Assembly (NCBI GenBank): GCA_026545225.1
Contig: CM048845.1
Coordinates: 2,684,501-2,748,500 of the forward strand
Direction of reading: 5' to 3'
DNA: 64,000 bases
Origin: Cornus controversa
Lineage: Eukaryota > Streptophyta > Magnoliopsida > Cornales > Cornaceae
Of the stretch, positions 9,808-21,649 are shown piece by piece; the first letter of the stretch is position 1, and every line of letters starts with the position of its first letter. The position numbers were made by a program, and so were the translations under genes. The notes under the pieces are model-generated. The model worked only from the letters and a program-made list of their open reading frames with translations, ran no database searches and was not told where the DNA came from.

Positions 9808-11510
9808 AGATATTGCTAGTCCCATAGCAATATAGGATGACTTAAATGAAGACAACTATACTAACTCCGCTTTCGTGGGAAATGCGGTTGTATTTAGCGA
9901 ATGTAACAAGCCTTTTAAACCCCTAAACACATCTAGTGGATGAGTGAAGTCTCATTAGGTTTAACATGCTTGTTAAACTCACAAAAATATGAAAAAGTGA
10001 TTGACTAGCTTAGTCATCAACTAATAAGAGATGATCATTCAAATTCTCACCAAGGTGATGAATACAAGAAGTATTATGGAATTGCAAGGACATCTATATT
10101 TAAATACTTTTAAAAATGAGAATTAGATGATAATCCTCACATAATTCTCAATTCGATACTAATAAAAGTGCTAACCCTAAAATCCTCTTTGAAAAGTAAA
10201 CATACATCTTAACATGTGGCATAACGTCGCGCTCAGAGAACAAATTCAACATCCTTCCTCAAAAGAACTTATTTTTGAAAAAGATCATAAAGGCATGCCA
10301 TTTAAACATAAATAATTTACAAAAGCTTATTTAAAGGTGGTCGTGCAATGCCTAAATCCATTAAGCTTTCTAGCAAACTTATGTAGCAAGTTTTAGGTCA
10401 ATGACTCCCAAATCGAATGATTTTAGGGTATTAGGTGAAAAAACACCCCAAAGGACTTAATAACTCGAGTTTACTAGGCTACGAACGTAAACGAGCCATT
10501 TGTTTCTTTATTGCTCAACTTTGCACACTTTTAGACGCGAACTGTCAATGCTTACTAAGGCAATAGGCCTGGTTAATAGGTGAGAAAACTTATTGCAATT
10601 TGATTGGTTTTTTATTTTTATTTTCTTATAACATAAGGCATTATCAGAGGAAATCGTTCTCAAAGTTATTAAAAAATAAACGAACATTTTCAAAACTTTT
10701 CGTACGACACATACCCCACAATTAAGATGGGTGTGTACATTTGTGCATTTAAGGACAAATTTAGGGCAAGAACTGCAAAATATTAAAAAATTGAACAAAA
10801 ATGTGGACCATTCTATTCTAACACATAATTTCAAAGTTTGGGTACTTTAGGATGTCACAGTTACTAATTACGAGATGTATTCATCTTTGACATCATTGGA
10901 CTATCAATCCCTAAATGGCAAGACATCATACCTATCATGAATACGTAATTGAAATATATGCAAAAATGAAAAATTATGCGCATTTGCCTTACCCCCAAAC
11001 TTAAAGTAAACATTGTTCTCAATGTGTGAGAATAAGAAAAAGTTAAAACAATGTTACCGGAATGATTGATGGGTTTCAAAAAGTCAAACATCAACCGGTG
11101 CATGGAAATTGAGTACACGAGGTACGTGTCTGTAAAGTGGAGTGCTAAGACCTGTAAAGATCAACAAACCAGATGCCACACATTAAAGAGGAATTCAAAA
11201 AATAAAGCAACTAAAAAGAAATAACATAATTACACATGTACACATAAGTGAAAATGCAAATATTCCATTAATTCAGAAAGTGTGAATACAGTAGACAAAA
11301 TTTATGGAATACAAAAGGTATGCATAAATAAAAACAAAAGAGGTGCCGACATGGCACATCGTAAAATAACATAACAGAAAATACAAATAAAGGAAATAAA
11401 GTAAGAAATCCTAAGCTAATCCAGAGTTGGAGGTGGTGGCGATCGTACAGTAGAGGTAGAAGCGACATGAGTGCCATGAATCTGTGATCCCATAAGAAGA
11501 CACTCAATAC
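9808..11510 (-). other. Non-coding 3' region of Athila B
   Basis: No supported gene. It contains the same two conserved blocks as element A: the ATTGAGAACAATGTTT-type block with AAGTTTGGGGGTAAGG (about 11,022-10,985) and the CCTAAATTTGTCCTTAA block (about 10,770-10,750). The short frames here are chance. Confidence 0.65.
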
Positions 11511-11519
11511 AAGCCTAAC

Positions 11520-12628
11520 AATCTAAATAGCATGAATGCTAGCACTCATAGTCTCTAGCCTCTCGTCGGTCACTCTACAATGATCCATAAAATCTATACG
11601 AAACTATTGGACATTGATGGTTAAGCACTCGTAGACTGTGGTGAGGTACTTATAGTCAGCTCAGCTAATACCTGCCAGCTCCTCATCATCCGAATCAGAC
11701 TAGATGGCTGCCACTGGTGTGACATCATCAGTAGTAGGAGGTCTATGTCCATGACATCATTCTCTGATGCCTCAAAGTCATTCTCATCCTTCTCTGTCTC
11801 TGGAGCTACTCTAGCCAGCTAACTCATGTGAGAAATTATCTTGCTCCAACTCTGGAGGGTAAAGTGGGGAAGGGCACCACTATTTATCTCTGAAGCTTTA
11901 AACTAAAATGTTGCCTTCCTAAGAATGGCGGTAACCAGGTAAGGGAAGGGCAGCTTCATGGTAGAAGTTTTAGGATTATTTTTGGCAATGAGCTTCTCCC
12001 AAACCTTATGCATTTGGCCCCAAATAACGACCCTGATCGAGAACTAACAGTCTAAGCTGAAGGTACATAATGCCTGCAAAAACTCGACATGACGCTCCGT
12101 GGTGTGCCCTAAAGGAGAGGTGTTCTTCTGAAAAATCGTATCAAAGAACCACAGGCATATGGGGCACAACGACTTGCTCGTCCAATTGTTCTTCGGGTTT
12201 GTGAATCGATTATTGTACATGTTGAACACTGTGAGTCTTGGATCAAGCTTACAAAAGTGGCAATGATCCTCGATGTCATGAAGGTCCTCGGGCTCCTCGT
12301 GTGGGCACCCGATGAGTGTGGTTATGTTCTCTACTATGAGTGCAATAGAGGTGCCATCCACGGTCGTCCTAAGAATACTTGGCTTGGCACAATCATAGGT
12401 CATATTCATATAGAATACGCACACGAGCCAAGGGTAAGCAATATTTGACGCAGGGGTAAAGAGCCCAAGAAGACGGCGCTCCTCCAATGCTCGAATGGAC
12501 CATGTGACATGTGGATACTTTAAAAAGATGTCCCTATCCACTATATGCTTGGGGTGGAAATTCTGTTTCCCCCAGTTGCCTCTCGGGACATCATGAACCA
12601 GAGTGGATGGAATCTTTGCTCGGACCAT
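11520..12628 (-). pseudogene. Env-like ORF of element B
   Basis: The open part starts at ATG 12,628 and runs 194 codons to a TAG at 12,044. Homology to the A copy continues with stops to the acidic region near 11,700-11,830. Shared landmarks are DVPRGNWGKQNFHP near the N-terminus, VFYMNMTYDC, the TTLIGCPHEEPEDL box, LCPICLWFFDT, and a D/E-rich stretch ahead of a degraded coiled coil. GCPHEEPED compares with GIPHQQPPD in element A. The start fits because the other two copies also begin with a short basic Ala/Pro segment. Confidence 0.78.
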
Positions 12629-13104
12629 TTTGGGTCAAAATTTTGGCATAGGACTTTCTTCGAACACTTTGCATGCACTGTTAAAAGGGTCCCTATCTAA
12701 AGACTCAAAATATTTGGTTATGCACCACCCGCTGTCAATGGCTCAATATCCCAAATCCACAATCAATCAACCCACTAACTAATGAATCCCAATAAACTAA
12801 CAACAAAATCCAACTTAATCAAAATGCAACCCAAATGTCAACCAACTCCACCTCAAGCATCAACCAATTCCACAAATTCAAAGCTTCACAAAACATGCTA
12901 TTTAGAATTCTCAAGAAGCATAGAATGACGAATGTCAATGATGAGAATGGTGGAGAATCAAGAAGATGGGGAAGAAAGTGATGAAAAAGGTTTTGGGTGT
13001 GTTCAGTTGAGAGAGGGGATGAGTCTGTCCGCACAAGAGGGGGGTGAAATGAGAGGGGCGAGATGGGTTTGAATGTATAAGTGACTACATGTGTAGTCAC
13101 GTGG
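12629..13104 (-). promoter_or_regulatory. Putative leader region of env-like gene B
   Basis: Between the motif cluster and the ORF, the minus strand is C/T-rich (about 13,060-12,940), like the leader of element A. A TTATACA box lies at about 13,080, and CCTTTTAACAG at about 12,690-12,680 could be a splice acceptor. No clear strong donor was found. Layout parallels element A. Confidence 0.35.
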
Positions 13105-13395
13105 GCATTACAATACATCTTAATGGATTTTATGATGCATCATCATTATGATACATCGCCAAAGATGTGAACTAAGTTACAAAATGCTTTAAAATTTACT
13201 CAATTTTTGGGCTCAGAATTACAATGCATCGTCCCTGGATTTATGATGCATCATCATTACGATGCATCGACATTGAATTTATGATGCATCGCCCAAGTTG
13301 TTCATTAAGGTGCAAAATGCTCTGGATTTGATTACCAAAAGAGCCAACATTTACGATGCATCATAATGAGGATTATGCTGCATCGTCTTGCCTTG
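13105..13395 (-). repeat. GATGCATC motif cluster (type II) upstream of env-like gene B
   Basis: About nine GATGCATC or GATACATC-like sites, many as TGATGCATCAT or ACGATGCATCG, occur between the end of the pol remnant and the env-like leader. The same motif is in LTR B at 9440-9530. This repeats the paired arrangement of element A with a different motif. Confidence 0.8.
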
Positions 13396-13559
13396 GAAAA
13401 TTTGTGGTTGAATTGGTCTAAGTGTTGAAAAATATGTACAAACATGCAATTCACACCTCAAACACATTAGATATATTCCCATTGGATTTGACGGGTCATA
13501 TGAAGCATGATAGGTCCTTGGACTTGCAAAGTTTATTATTTACGGTGAGACGTACAAAC

Positions 13560-14062
13560 ATATCACAAGTCCAAATATATAGGATCCGTCAAGTCGACGA
13601 CATCCACGTATTCCATTTGCATTTGACTATCTACGCAAGGACCCTTTGCTCGTTAACTTTAAAAAGAGTTCCTTCCTTGGGATCCCTTAATTCCACCGTT
13701 TCGTGGGTAGTAATAGAATTTATGATAAATGGACCGTCCCATCGAGAATGAAATTTTTCAGAAAATAGGCAAAGCCTAGAGTTGTAAAGCCAAACTTTTT
13801 AGCCCGGAGAGAGTGATTTGGTGCGGATATTACAATCATTAAATGCCTTAGTCTTGTCCTTATAGATTTTTGCGCTTTCGTACTCATCATTACGTAATTC
13901 CTCCAATTCACTCAATTGGAGCTTCCAGTTAGAGCCAGCCAATTTTATCTCAAAATTGAATTTCTTGATAGCCCAAATGGTTTTGTGCTCAATCTCTACC
14001 GACAAGTGACATGCCAATCGGAGTTTTATAAGCAGTCTAGTACGCCCATAATCCATCATTTA
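13560..14062 (-). pseudogene. Athila integrase C-terminal fragment (element B)
   Basis: Minus-strand frames carry ACHLSVEIEHKTIWAIKKFN, QLSELEELRNDEYESAKIYK and WDGPFIINSI. Each aligns with the C-terminal integrase of element A at 3120-3500. A one-base shift near 13,800 and an in-frame stop break it. Homology stops exactly where the TRIM begins at 14,063, so the TRIM edge marks the truncation. Confidence 0.82.
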
Positions 14063-14263
14063 TGTAACAGCCTACTTCACCTGATGGTATGGTATTGTCT
14101 GCTTTGGGCCTAAGCCCGCACGATTTTGCTCTTAAGTTACCCCAAAAGGCCTCATAACACTCAGGCGATATAGGATTGAGCACTTTGTAGCCTACCAGTG
14201 TGGTAGGTTGCCCAATGTCTCTCGCACCCTCCTACATCACACTCACCCACAAGGGTCACTACA
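14063..14263 (-). repeat. TRIM 3' LTR
   Basis: 201 bp, TG to CA ends on minus. It lacks an internal stretch of about 28 bases present in its partner. Confidence 0.8.
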
Positions 14264-14331
14264 ATCCACCCTCTAAGAGGCCCAACGTCCTCGTCGGCAC
14301 ACTTTCGGTTGGGTCCAGCTTTGATACCATT

Positions 14332-14560
14332 TGCAACAGCCCGCTCCACCTGATTGTATGATATTGTCCACTTTGGGCCTAAGGTCGCATGATTTTGCTC
14401 TTAAATTTTACCCCAAAAGGCCTTATACCATTTGGAGAGAATAACTACATATAAGCACATCCCTTTCTCCACACCCAGGCGATGTGGGATTAAGCACCTG
14501 GAGCTTGCTAGTGTGGTAGCTCACCCAGTGTCTTAGCACCTGCCCACAAGGGTCACTACA
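14332..14560 (-). repeat. TRIM 5' LTR
   Basis: 229 bp. It contains the phrase CCACATCGCCTGGGTG and a CTTATATGTAG TATA-like run at about 14,455 on minus, then the shared TTTTGGGGTAA block. Confidence 0.8.
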
Positions 14561-14762
14561 ATCTTGAAATATCAACAAAAAGTAGGCTAAACCCATGAGC
14601 AAGTCTTCTCCACTACATCCCAATCAGAGAATCGATAAACTAATCAAATCCCATCCAAATAACCTAAATTATATGATAAATACACAAATTCCATACTTAT
14701 AATGTAATTGATGAACCATGTTACATAGTAACAAACATTAACAAAAAATATAATTGTAAAAA

Positions 14763-15083
14763 GGCAATCCTGACATGCCGTATATAAATATATATATCTT
14801 GGTGAGACTGCTTATTAGCTAGCTCCCAAATCCATATGGCAATCCTGACATGCCGTGTATATATATTGGTGAAATTGCTTATTAGCTAGCTCCAAATGCT
14901 ATATGACAATCCTGACATCTCGTGTATATATATTGGTGAGACTGTTTATTAGCTAGCTCCCAATTCTGTATGGCAATCCTGACATGTCGTGCATATATAT
15001 ATATATTGCTAAGACTGCTTATTAGCTAGCTCCTAATTTCGTATGGCAATCCTGACATGCCGTGTATATATATTGGTGAGACT
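14763..15083. repeat. Tandem repeat, five units of 67-75 bp
   Basis: The phrase GCAATCCTGACATGCCG (with variants) starts units at 14,763, 14,838, 14,905, 14,972 and 15,045. Each unit continues with an AT-rich TATATA run, TTGGTGAGACTGCTTATT and AGCTAGCTCC. The last unit leads straight into a minus-strand primer site at 15,084. On minus the array is therefore the interior next to a primer site. Confidence 0.9.
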
Positions 15084-15097
15084 GCTCTGATACCATT

Positions 15098-15197
15098 TGT
15101 AATTACCCAATAGCAAGCTATCAGTTCGGTTGCTTCCGCTATTTCGGTGTACAAGAGGTAACCGAATATTTTAATAATATAAATTGATTTTCTTACA
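15098..15197. repeat. 100-bp LTR-like block between two opposed primer sites
   Basis: TGTAATTACC...TTCTTACA has TG/CA ends. Left of it, on minus, is TGGTATCAGAGC (15,095-15,084). Right of it, on plus, is TGGTATCAGAGCC (15,199-15,211). Both have the form of sites for initiator Met-tRNA. Either it is a short LTR serving both directions, or two retroelement 5' ends meet here. Confidence 0.55.
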
Positions 15198-15211
15198 TTG
15201 GTATCAGAGCC

Positions 15212-16650
15212 TTTATGCTTGTTGTTCACTTAATTTTTCATAAGCATGGTTAGAATAAATTTTGCAAATTTATTATATAAAAGTATGCTTAAAAATTTAT
15301 GAAAAATTGTTTCTCATGAAATTGATATCATATGAGGCTGATTTTTCAGTATGTTGTAGCCAATTTGCAAATATATAGATCTGAAAATTTTTATGCAAAA
15401 AATTCATGTATTTTATTTTTTAAAAATAAAATAAAGATGATATGGCAAAAACTTGCTAGGCCCTTTTCTCATTCATCATTGAGTTTTGATGCATGAAAAT
15501 TATATGAAAATATTTCTTGTTTTATAAGATTTCCATGCATATATTGTTTGTAATTTTTCGATGTCTGGTTTGTAAGATATCTATTCGAGAAGTTTTAGAG
15601 CGAAAATAGGCGTTAAATGAAAAATATAGTAGTTTTTTTTCATGTTTCACTCTCACTGAGAGAGAGTGTAATTCATCCCCATAGTTAGGAAGCTCAAAAT
15701 TCACCACTGTAGGGCTCCGTTTGGGATGCCATTTTTTCCAGTAGCTTTGGAATTTAATTTTACAAATTTTCATAATTTTTGCAAAAAATTTTCTAAAACG
15801 GATTTTTTCTTTGGAAATTTTATTTGATAAAATTATAAAATTCCAAAGGGTAAAGACTCAACTGTGCATATGAAGGTGCATAAGGAATTTGTTTGGTGAT
15901 CCGATTTGTGGTGTTTATGATCCTAGAGCTTTCTCCTAATTTTTTATTGGACATTTGCAATTATTGACATTATATTCATAGTAATTGCATTGGGTTTTAA
16001 TATGGATCATTTTTTTTTTCAAATCGCTTATTGAATTGATCCTTTATATGTGAAGGCTCAATTCTTTCTCCCACTACACTAAGTTTGGTAAATCTCATAA
16101 AAAAAGCCCATTTATTTTTTTGTGATATTATGGATGTATGATGATACAAGATTGAATGAGATTATTATATTGATATTCTAGTACATGCGTTTAAGTTATA
16201 GTGTTATAACAAGGCTTAATTTTAGATATATGAGTTTTTTTGGTGCGACATATTCATAAATGAGTTGTTATTTCTTGGATGTGATACTATTAAAATAATA
16301 CAATGTCTAGGCAAGTTTAGGATATTGGTTTTTAAGTGGGACCAATGTGACCGCCAGTCTTTCTGCAACTTACCTGGTTATATTTTTAGCAAGTATCAGT
16401 CTCCAAGAATTCCAACAAGTTATATGGGCATATAATTACGCACAATACTTATATATTTAGAATTGTCTTGACACAAGGTACTAGAATGTCAATTGAGCTC
16501 AAGTGCAGCTCACATAAATAGATAAGTAATTATTGTGTGGATGGATTAGATATTATCTGATTCAAAATTATTTTGCTAGAAATCAATTATAAATATTTTT
16601 CAGCTTGTAAAGAATGAATGATTGCTATGGAGGATGAGATGAGTTTAATG
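15212..16650 (+). other. Unassigned AT-rich interior of copia element
   Basis: Where gag to integrase should be, all frames are closed and no family motif was recognised. Deletion of most of that region is likely. Confidence 0.5.
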
Positions 16651-16659
16651 TATTAGAAT

Positions 16660-17720
16660 TATGTTTGGGAGTTAGTTGATATTCCAAATGGGCGCAACAC
16701 CATTGGAACCAAATGGGTTTTAAAGGTAAAACTCAAAGTGGATGGATCAATTGACAGATATAAAGCGCGTCTTGTGGCGAAAGGTTATACCCAAATGGAG
16801 GGTATAGACTATGAAGAGACATTTTCTCCAGTGGTGAGATTTGTCTCTATTCGCCTTATCCTAGCAATTGTCGCACATATGGATTTTGAATTTTTTCAAA
16901 TGGATGTTAAGCCTCCATTTCTCAATGGAGAACTAGGTGAAGAGATCTATATGACTCAACTAGAGGATTTTGTAGTCAAAGGACAAGACGCAAAGTTTGT
17001 TGTCTCAAACGTTCTACTTATGGTCTCAAGCAATCATCTAGATAGTGGTACAAAAGGTTTCAAACAACCATTTTGTCTCATCATTTTGAGATGATAAAGG
17101 AAGACCACTGTGTGTATGTAAAATAATCCAAGAAAAGTATTCTTATCCTTACATTGTATATTGATGACATCTTGCTTGCCGGGAATAATATGAAAGAGAT
17201 TGTCGCCACTCAAGAGTGGTTGTCCTCTACTTTTGAGATCAAGGACATAAGCTTAGCTAGTACTATTTTAGGGGTGAAGATCGTGCGAGATCACTCAAAG
17301 AGACTTATTTGTTTGTCTAAAGAGACTTATGTAAAGAGTCTTTAAACGATTCCAGATGTATCACTCCAAGCCTATTGACACTCCTACAGAAAAAAGATGT
17401 GATTTACATCATGGTCCCCTAAGACAGATGAAGAAAAGAAAGAGATGTCCAAAACTCCTTATGCAAGTGCAATTGGTAGTTTGATGTACGCTAGGTTGTT
17501 TACTCGGCCAGATATTTGCTTTGCAGTCGGATGGATCAGTAAGTTCCAGAGTAATCTTGGACTTCCTCACAAGTATCATAGGTAGATATTCGTTATCACT
17601 ACATTTGAGATATGATTGATCAAGGAGATGTGGTCTTGAATCATATATCCACGGCCAGTATGGTGGCTAACCCAATGACTAAACCTATACCTAGAGATAT
17701 TTTTACATCATATGTTAGAA
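16660..17720 (+). pseudogene. Copia reverse transcriptase / RNase H remnant
   Basis: Copia RT blocks are clear: [20 protein letters not shown] at 16,735, [11 protein letters not shown] at 16,812, [20 protein letters not shown] at 16,894 and the catalytic YIDDILLAGN at 17,157. After these come GSLMYARLFTRPDICFAVG (about 17,474) and a late fragment near 17,620-17,700 (STASMVANPMTKP). Frameshifts and stops fall at about 17,092, 17,122 and 17,343, and much of RNase H is deleted between 17,585 and 17,620. The usual TAFLNG box reads PPFLNG. Lineage within copia is not assigned. Confidence 0.88.
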
Positions 17721-18760
17721 GTTTAGGTTTATTTAGGATTTAATGTACTGGACACCATTGACATTTCTATTCATTATTACTAATATATGATTTTATGTTC
17801 ATATTGAGATGATTGCATACATTTCTTAAAATATCATTAGATATGGATGCCACTCTCACACGAGCAATTGCCTTGGTGCTTAGATAGTGAGCAAGATGAG
17901 ACGCATAATTCTTTATGAGTGGAAGAATTTTTATATATGTTGCCTTGACAAGGTCAAGATGAGGTTCTTGTGAGAACTGAACATGAAGTATACCACACAC
18001 TTCATTAGCCTGACATTAGTTGAATGCGAACATTCAAACAAACGCTAAAAGAAAGTGATTGTGTTAGGTGCTAAGATAACGACTAGACTGAGATTCGTAC
18101 AATGTTCTATGATTATAACATGCCCAATTGAGTCGGAGCTTCGTCATAGCATACGTAACATACTGTATGTGCTATTTAAATGGCCACTAAAAGAGAGTGA
18201 TTGAATATATCCCTGTTTCGTCACTATATGAGATCTTAGAACCATATAATTTTGGTTCCACTTATACCCTTATGACCTAGGACTATGTTATGAAGAAAAA
18301 ACTTAATGTTGCTATGTACCTAAAGGACCATGAATCATGCAGTCTGGCGGGGCATATCTAGGAAAGAGGTTAGGTCCAATTGTGTTAACATAAGTAGCTA
18401 AGGAAGATAAATTTTGTAATAAACTATTGTGTTGTGACTCATAATCCAGGCAACTCTGTAGGAATTTGTTTCCAGACACAGTCTTAAGTACAATATAGAT
18501 TATGGGATTCAAGCATCACTTTGAGAATGAGTCTCAAATGGGATAACGGACGCTGAATCAGGTGTAACGAAATAGTCTAGGGCATAGATGAGATTACTAG
18601 TTCGTAGTGAGGTACTACATTAGTCTGATGGTAGCTTAATATAGTACTCCTACCTTGATCTTTCTCGTCCGGTTGCACGATCCATTTCTTGTATGTAGAG
18701 ATGAGAAAAAAGATGAGAGATATAGAGAATTTAGAACTCGCTTATGTGGCTGAGTGGGAG
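17721..18760 (+). other. 3' non-coding part of copia element
   Basis: No gene is supported. The region runs from the end of RNase H to the GAGTGGGAGA purine tract. Confidence 0.5.
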
Positions 18761-18784
18761 ATATTAGATAAATAGGTGAGGATA

Positions 18785-19944
18785 ACACGTTATCCCCCAC
18801 TTAGTGATTCAATCCACTATAGACTCCTATATGTAGAAGGTGTCGATCCCACAGAGACTACGTTGGTTTAATAGTTATAATCGAAGATATGTTCCAGTTC
18901 AATTAGCAAACGGTGATTGTTTGTTTGTTTAAACTACTTGAATTATAGAAAATATAATAATTTAATAGAGTTTGAGAAAAGGTTAAAGAATAAGGGTTTA
19001 GACGTCACTGCTAGTCTCATAACCATACTATTGTACTAAATTGGGGAATATATAAAAATTTGTACAAAAGACGCATTTGGCAAGTGCTACCTACAACGGT
19101 GTCAACAAGAGGGTACATGAACCCTAAATAATAATAATTCATCTTCAATAGGCATAATTTACATACCTACATTAATCTAATTACCTAAGTATAGTGAAAC
19201 TACATTCTCTAAGCATAGATTGTGAAAGCTAAGAATTAACATATTCAAGTGAAAATAAGCACAAAGTCATCACTCATAGTTCTTGTGGAACTATAAGTGT
19301 TTGAGGATCATGTGAAACAACTAATAATTCTAAGACATAAAAGATGAATTAATACACATGATTATACAAAATTTGTAAACTTGTATTGAAGACAAGGCAC
19401 AAGGCTAAGGACATATATACACATAATTATACAAAAAACCCCAATTCATTACAAAATAAACATAGTTACATGGCTAGGGTTTGTCCAAAACTTAGAGGAG
19501 TTAGTTGTGTTTTAATCTAATTTTAACTCCAAAATATCCCAAAAATCACGTGTAAAAACTTCTTGGATATGATTGTTGACAAGTGGCCAATTGGCCAAAA
19601 TATCTTTGTTGACAGTTGTTTGCTGCAGGCTTTGGCGCTGCATCATAATAGATGTTATGATGCATTATTATTACAATGTATCTAAATGAACATTACAATG
19701 CATCGTAATTCTTTGCCTTTAAAACTTGATTTCATCTTACATTGGCTTTTGCTTCGCACGTATTCCGCCAATCCTTATGACAAGCATTCTAATGTAGTCC
19801 TAAACTTGGAATGAATTATTGAACTTATAGCAGAGTCGGATTAACCCGATTTTTGGAATAGAACCTGAAATTAACAAAAACACAAAAATACGTAAAAACT
19901 ATACAATATGTGCAAAAAATGTACAACATTCAACTCTTATCACA
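18785..19944 (-). repeat. 3' LTR of Athila element C
   Basis: On minus it begins TGTGATAAGAG after the polypurine tract. It carries degenerate GATGCAT sites (19,640-19,705) and the CTGTGGGATCGACACC block at about 18,853-18,838, equivalent to CTCGTGGGATCGATACC in LTR A. It is the only minus-strand Athila LTR here that reaches that block. Confidence 0.75.
19640..19710 (-). repeat. GATGCAT motif cluster in LTR C (decayed)
   Basis: TGCATCAT, GATGCATTA, AATGTATC and ATGCATCG occur in about 65 bases, some 235-300 bases into the LTR. It is the same motif and relative position as in LTR B, with substitutions. Confidence 0.6.
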
Positions 19945-21560
19945 CCCCCACAAACTTAGATATTGCTAGTCCCATAGCAATACAAAAGGATTTAAATTAA
20001 AACTATACTACTGCCGCTTTCGTGAAAAACGCGGTTGCATTTGACGAATGCAACAAGCCTTTTAAACCCCTAGACACGACTAGTGGACGAGTGAAGTCTT
20101 ATTAGGTTTAACATGCTTGTTAAACTCACAAAAATATGCAAAAATGGTCGATTGGCTCGATCATCAACTAATAATGGATGATCGCCCAAACTCTTGTCAA
20201 GGCGACGAATATAACATGTATTAAGGAATTAAATAGACATCAATATCAAAATGCTTTTAAAATTATGAATTAGATGAGAGTCCCCACATAATGCTCAACT
20301 CGACACAAATACAAGTGCTAACCCTAAATTCCTCTTTGAAAAGTGAACATACATCATAGTGCGTGGTTTAACATTGTAACTGGAGAACAAATTCAATACC
20401 CGTCTTAAAAAGAACTTCCTTTTGAAATAAATCACAAAGGCATGCCATTAAAACATAAATTATTTAAAACAACTTATTTCAAGGTGGTCGTGTAATGTTT
20501 AAGTCCCTTAAGCTTTCTAGCGAACCCATGTAACGAGCTTTAGGTCAATGACTCCCAAACCGAATGGTTTTAGGGCATTAGGTGAGAAACACCCCAAAGA
20601 ACTTAATAACTCGAACTTGCTAGGCTACAAACTCAAATTAGCCATTTATTTCTTTATTGCTCAACCTTGCACACTTTGAATGCGAACTCTCCATGCTTCA
20701 TTCTTTTTTTTTTTTTTTTTTTAACAATAGTAGGCCAAAGGAAATCATTCTTAAAGTTGTTCAAAACAAAAATGGACATTTTCAAAACTTTCTATATGAT
20801 GTATACCCCACAATAAGATGCATGTGTGAATTTGTGCATTTGAGGACAAATTTAGGGTAAGAATTGTAAAGTGTTCAGAAATTTAACAAAAATTTGGACC
20901 GTTCTAATCTAACACGTAATTTTGTCAAAATTTATGAAATTTAGGATATAGATGTCAAAGTTCCTAATTACAAGATGTATTCATCTTGACGTCATTGGAC
21001 TTTCAAACCCTCAATGGCAAGACATCATAGCTATCATGAAAATGAAATTGAACTATGTGCAAAAATAAAATTTAAACAGGTTCGCCCGTACCCCCAAACT
21101 TAAATGAAACATTGTCCTCATTTTTTTAAAAATAAGAAGAGTTAGAACAATGTTACCGACGCGGTTGATAGAATTCGAAAAGTCAAAATATCAACTGTTT
21201 TAAGGTAATGGGTACACGGGGTACGTGTCTGACAAGCGGAGGGATAAAACTTGTACAAGGGTGAATATATTATAAAAGAATTGAAAAATGAAATGATTAC
21301 AGTAACTGAAAAGACATAACATAATTACACATGTACATAAACAAAAATATGAATATAACCTTAATTAAGAAAGTTGTCAGTACAATCAACAAAATTTATG
21401 GAATACAAAAGATATATGTCAAAAACCTCAAAATGTTGCCAACATGGCACAACATAAAGACTGGAAATGAAAATAAAATGAAATACATAAAAGCTGTAAA
21501 TAACTGAGAAATCCTAAACTAGTGCTAAGCTGGCGGTGGTGGTGGCGATGGCGCGGCTAA
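19945..21560 (-). other. Polypurine tract and non-coding 3' region of Athila C
   Basis: On minus AAGTTTGTGGGGG precedes TGTGATAAG; the tract is interrupted by TG. Upstream are the shared blocks at about 20,795-20,905 and 21,085-21,125. A poly-T run at 20,705-20,722 on plus is a local oddity. No gene. Confidence 0.7.
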
Positions 21561-21649
21561 AGTAGAGGCTATGTGAGAACCATAGGAGGCTCGATGAGAT
21601 CCTGTCCTTCCAAAAGAGCTATCATGCTGGCACCTAGAGTGTCCAGTCT

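Larger units (their letters stand above)
9100..14062 (-). mobile_element. Athila-type element B, truncated, minus strand
   Basis: On the minus strand the order is integrase C-terminus (14,062-13,560), motif cluster (13,395-13,105), leader, env-like ORF (12,628-11,520), conserved 3' non-coding DNA, polypurine tract (9807-9797) and LTR (9796 downwards). The 5' half is missing: the integrase homology stops exactly at the TRIM edge (14,062/14,063) and does not resume beyond the TRIM. The LTR end is also lost at the junction with A. Confidence 0.85.
14063..14560 (-). mobile_element. TRIM (terminal-repeat retrotransposon in miniature), 498 bp
   Basis: Two direct copies of an LTR (14,063-14,263 and 14,332-14,560) begin TGTAGTGACCC and end CTGTTACA or CTGTTGCA on the minus strand. 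They flank a 68-bp interior. Next to the 5' LTR lies TGGTATCAAAGC (14,329-14,318), complementary in form to initiator Met-tRNA. Next to the 3' LTR lies a purine tract (CTTAGAGGGTGGAT). It has no coding capacity, as TRIMs do, and would rely on another element's proteins. The flanking 5 bases (ATTTA and ATCTT) do not match, so no target duplication is shown. Confidence 0.82.
15199..18780 (+). mobile_element. Ty1/copia element, degraded
   Basis: A primer site at 15,199 follows an LTR-like end. RT and RNase H remnants lie at 16,660-17,710, and GAGTGGGAGA at 18,750-18,759 looks like the copia polypurine tract just before a 3' LTR. Gag, protease and integrase are not recognisable in 15,215-16,600. 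The presumed 3' LTR is cut off after about 20 bases by element C. Confidence 0.75.

Noticed and set aside
14058..14565. Target-site duplication around the TRIM
   Set aside because: Flanking five bases ATTTA and ATCTT do not match.
15199..15211. TGGTATCAGAG strings as parts of tRNA genes
   Set aside because: They are only primer-site complements of the tRNA 3' end; no cloverleaf or Pol III boxes are nearby.
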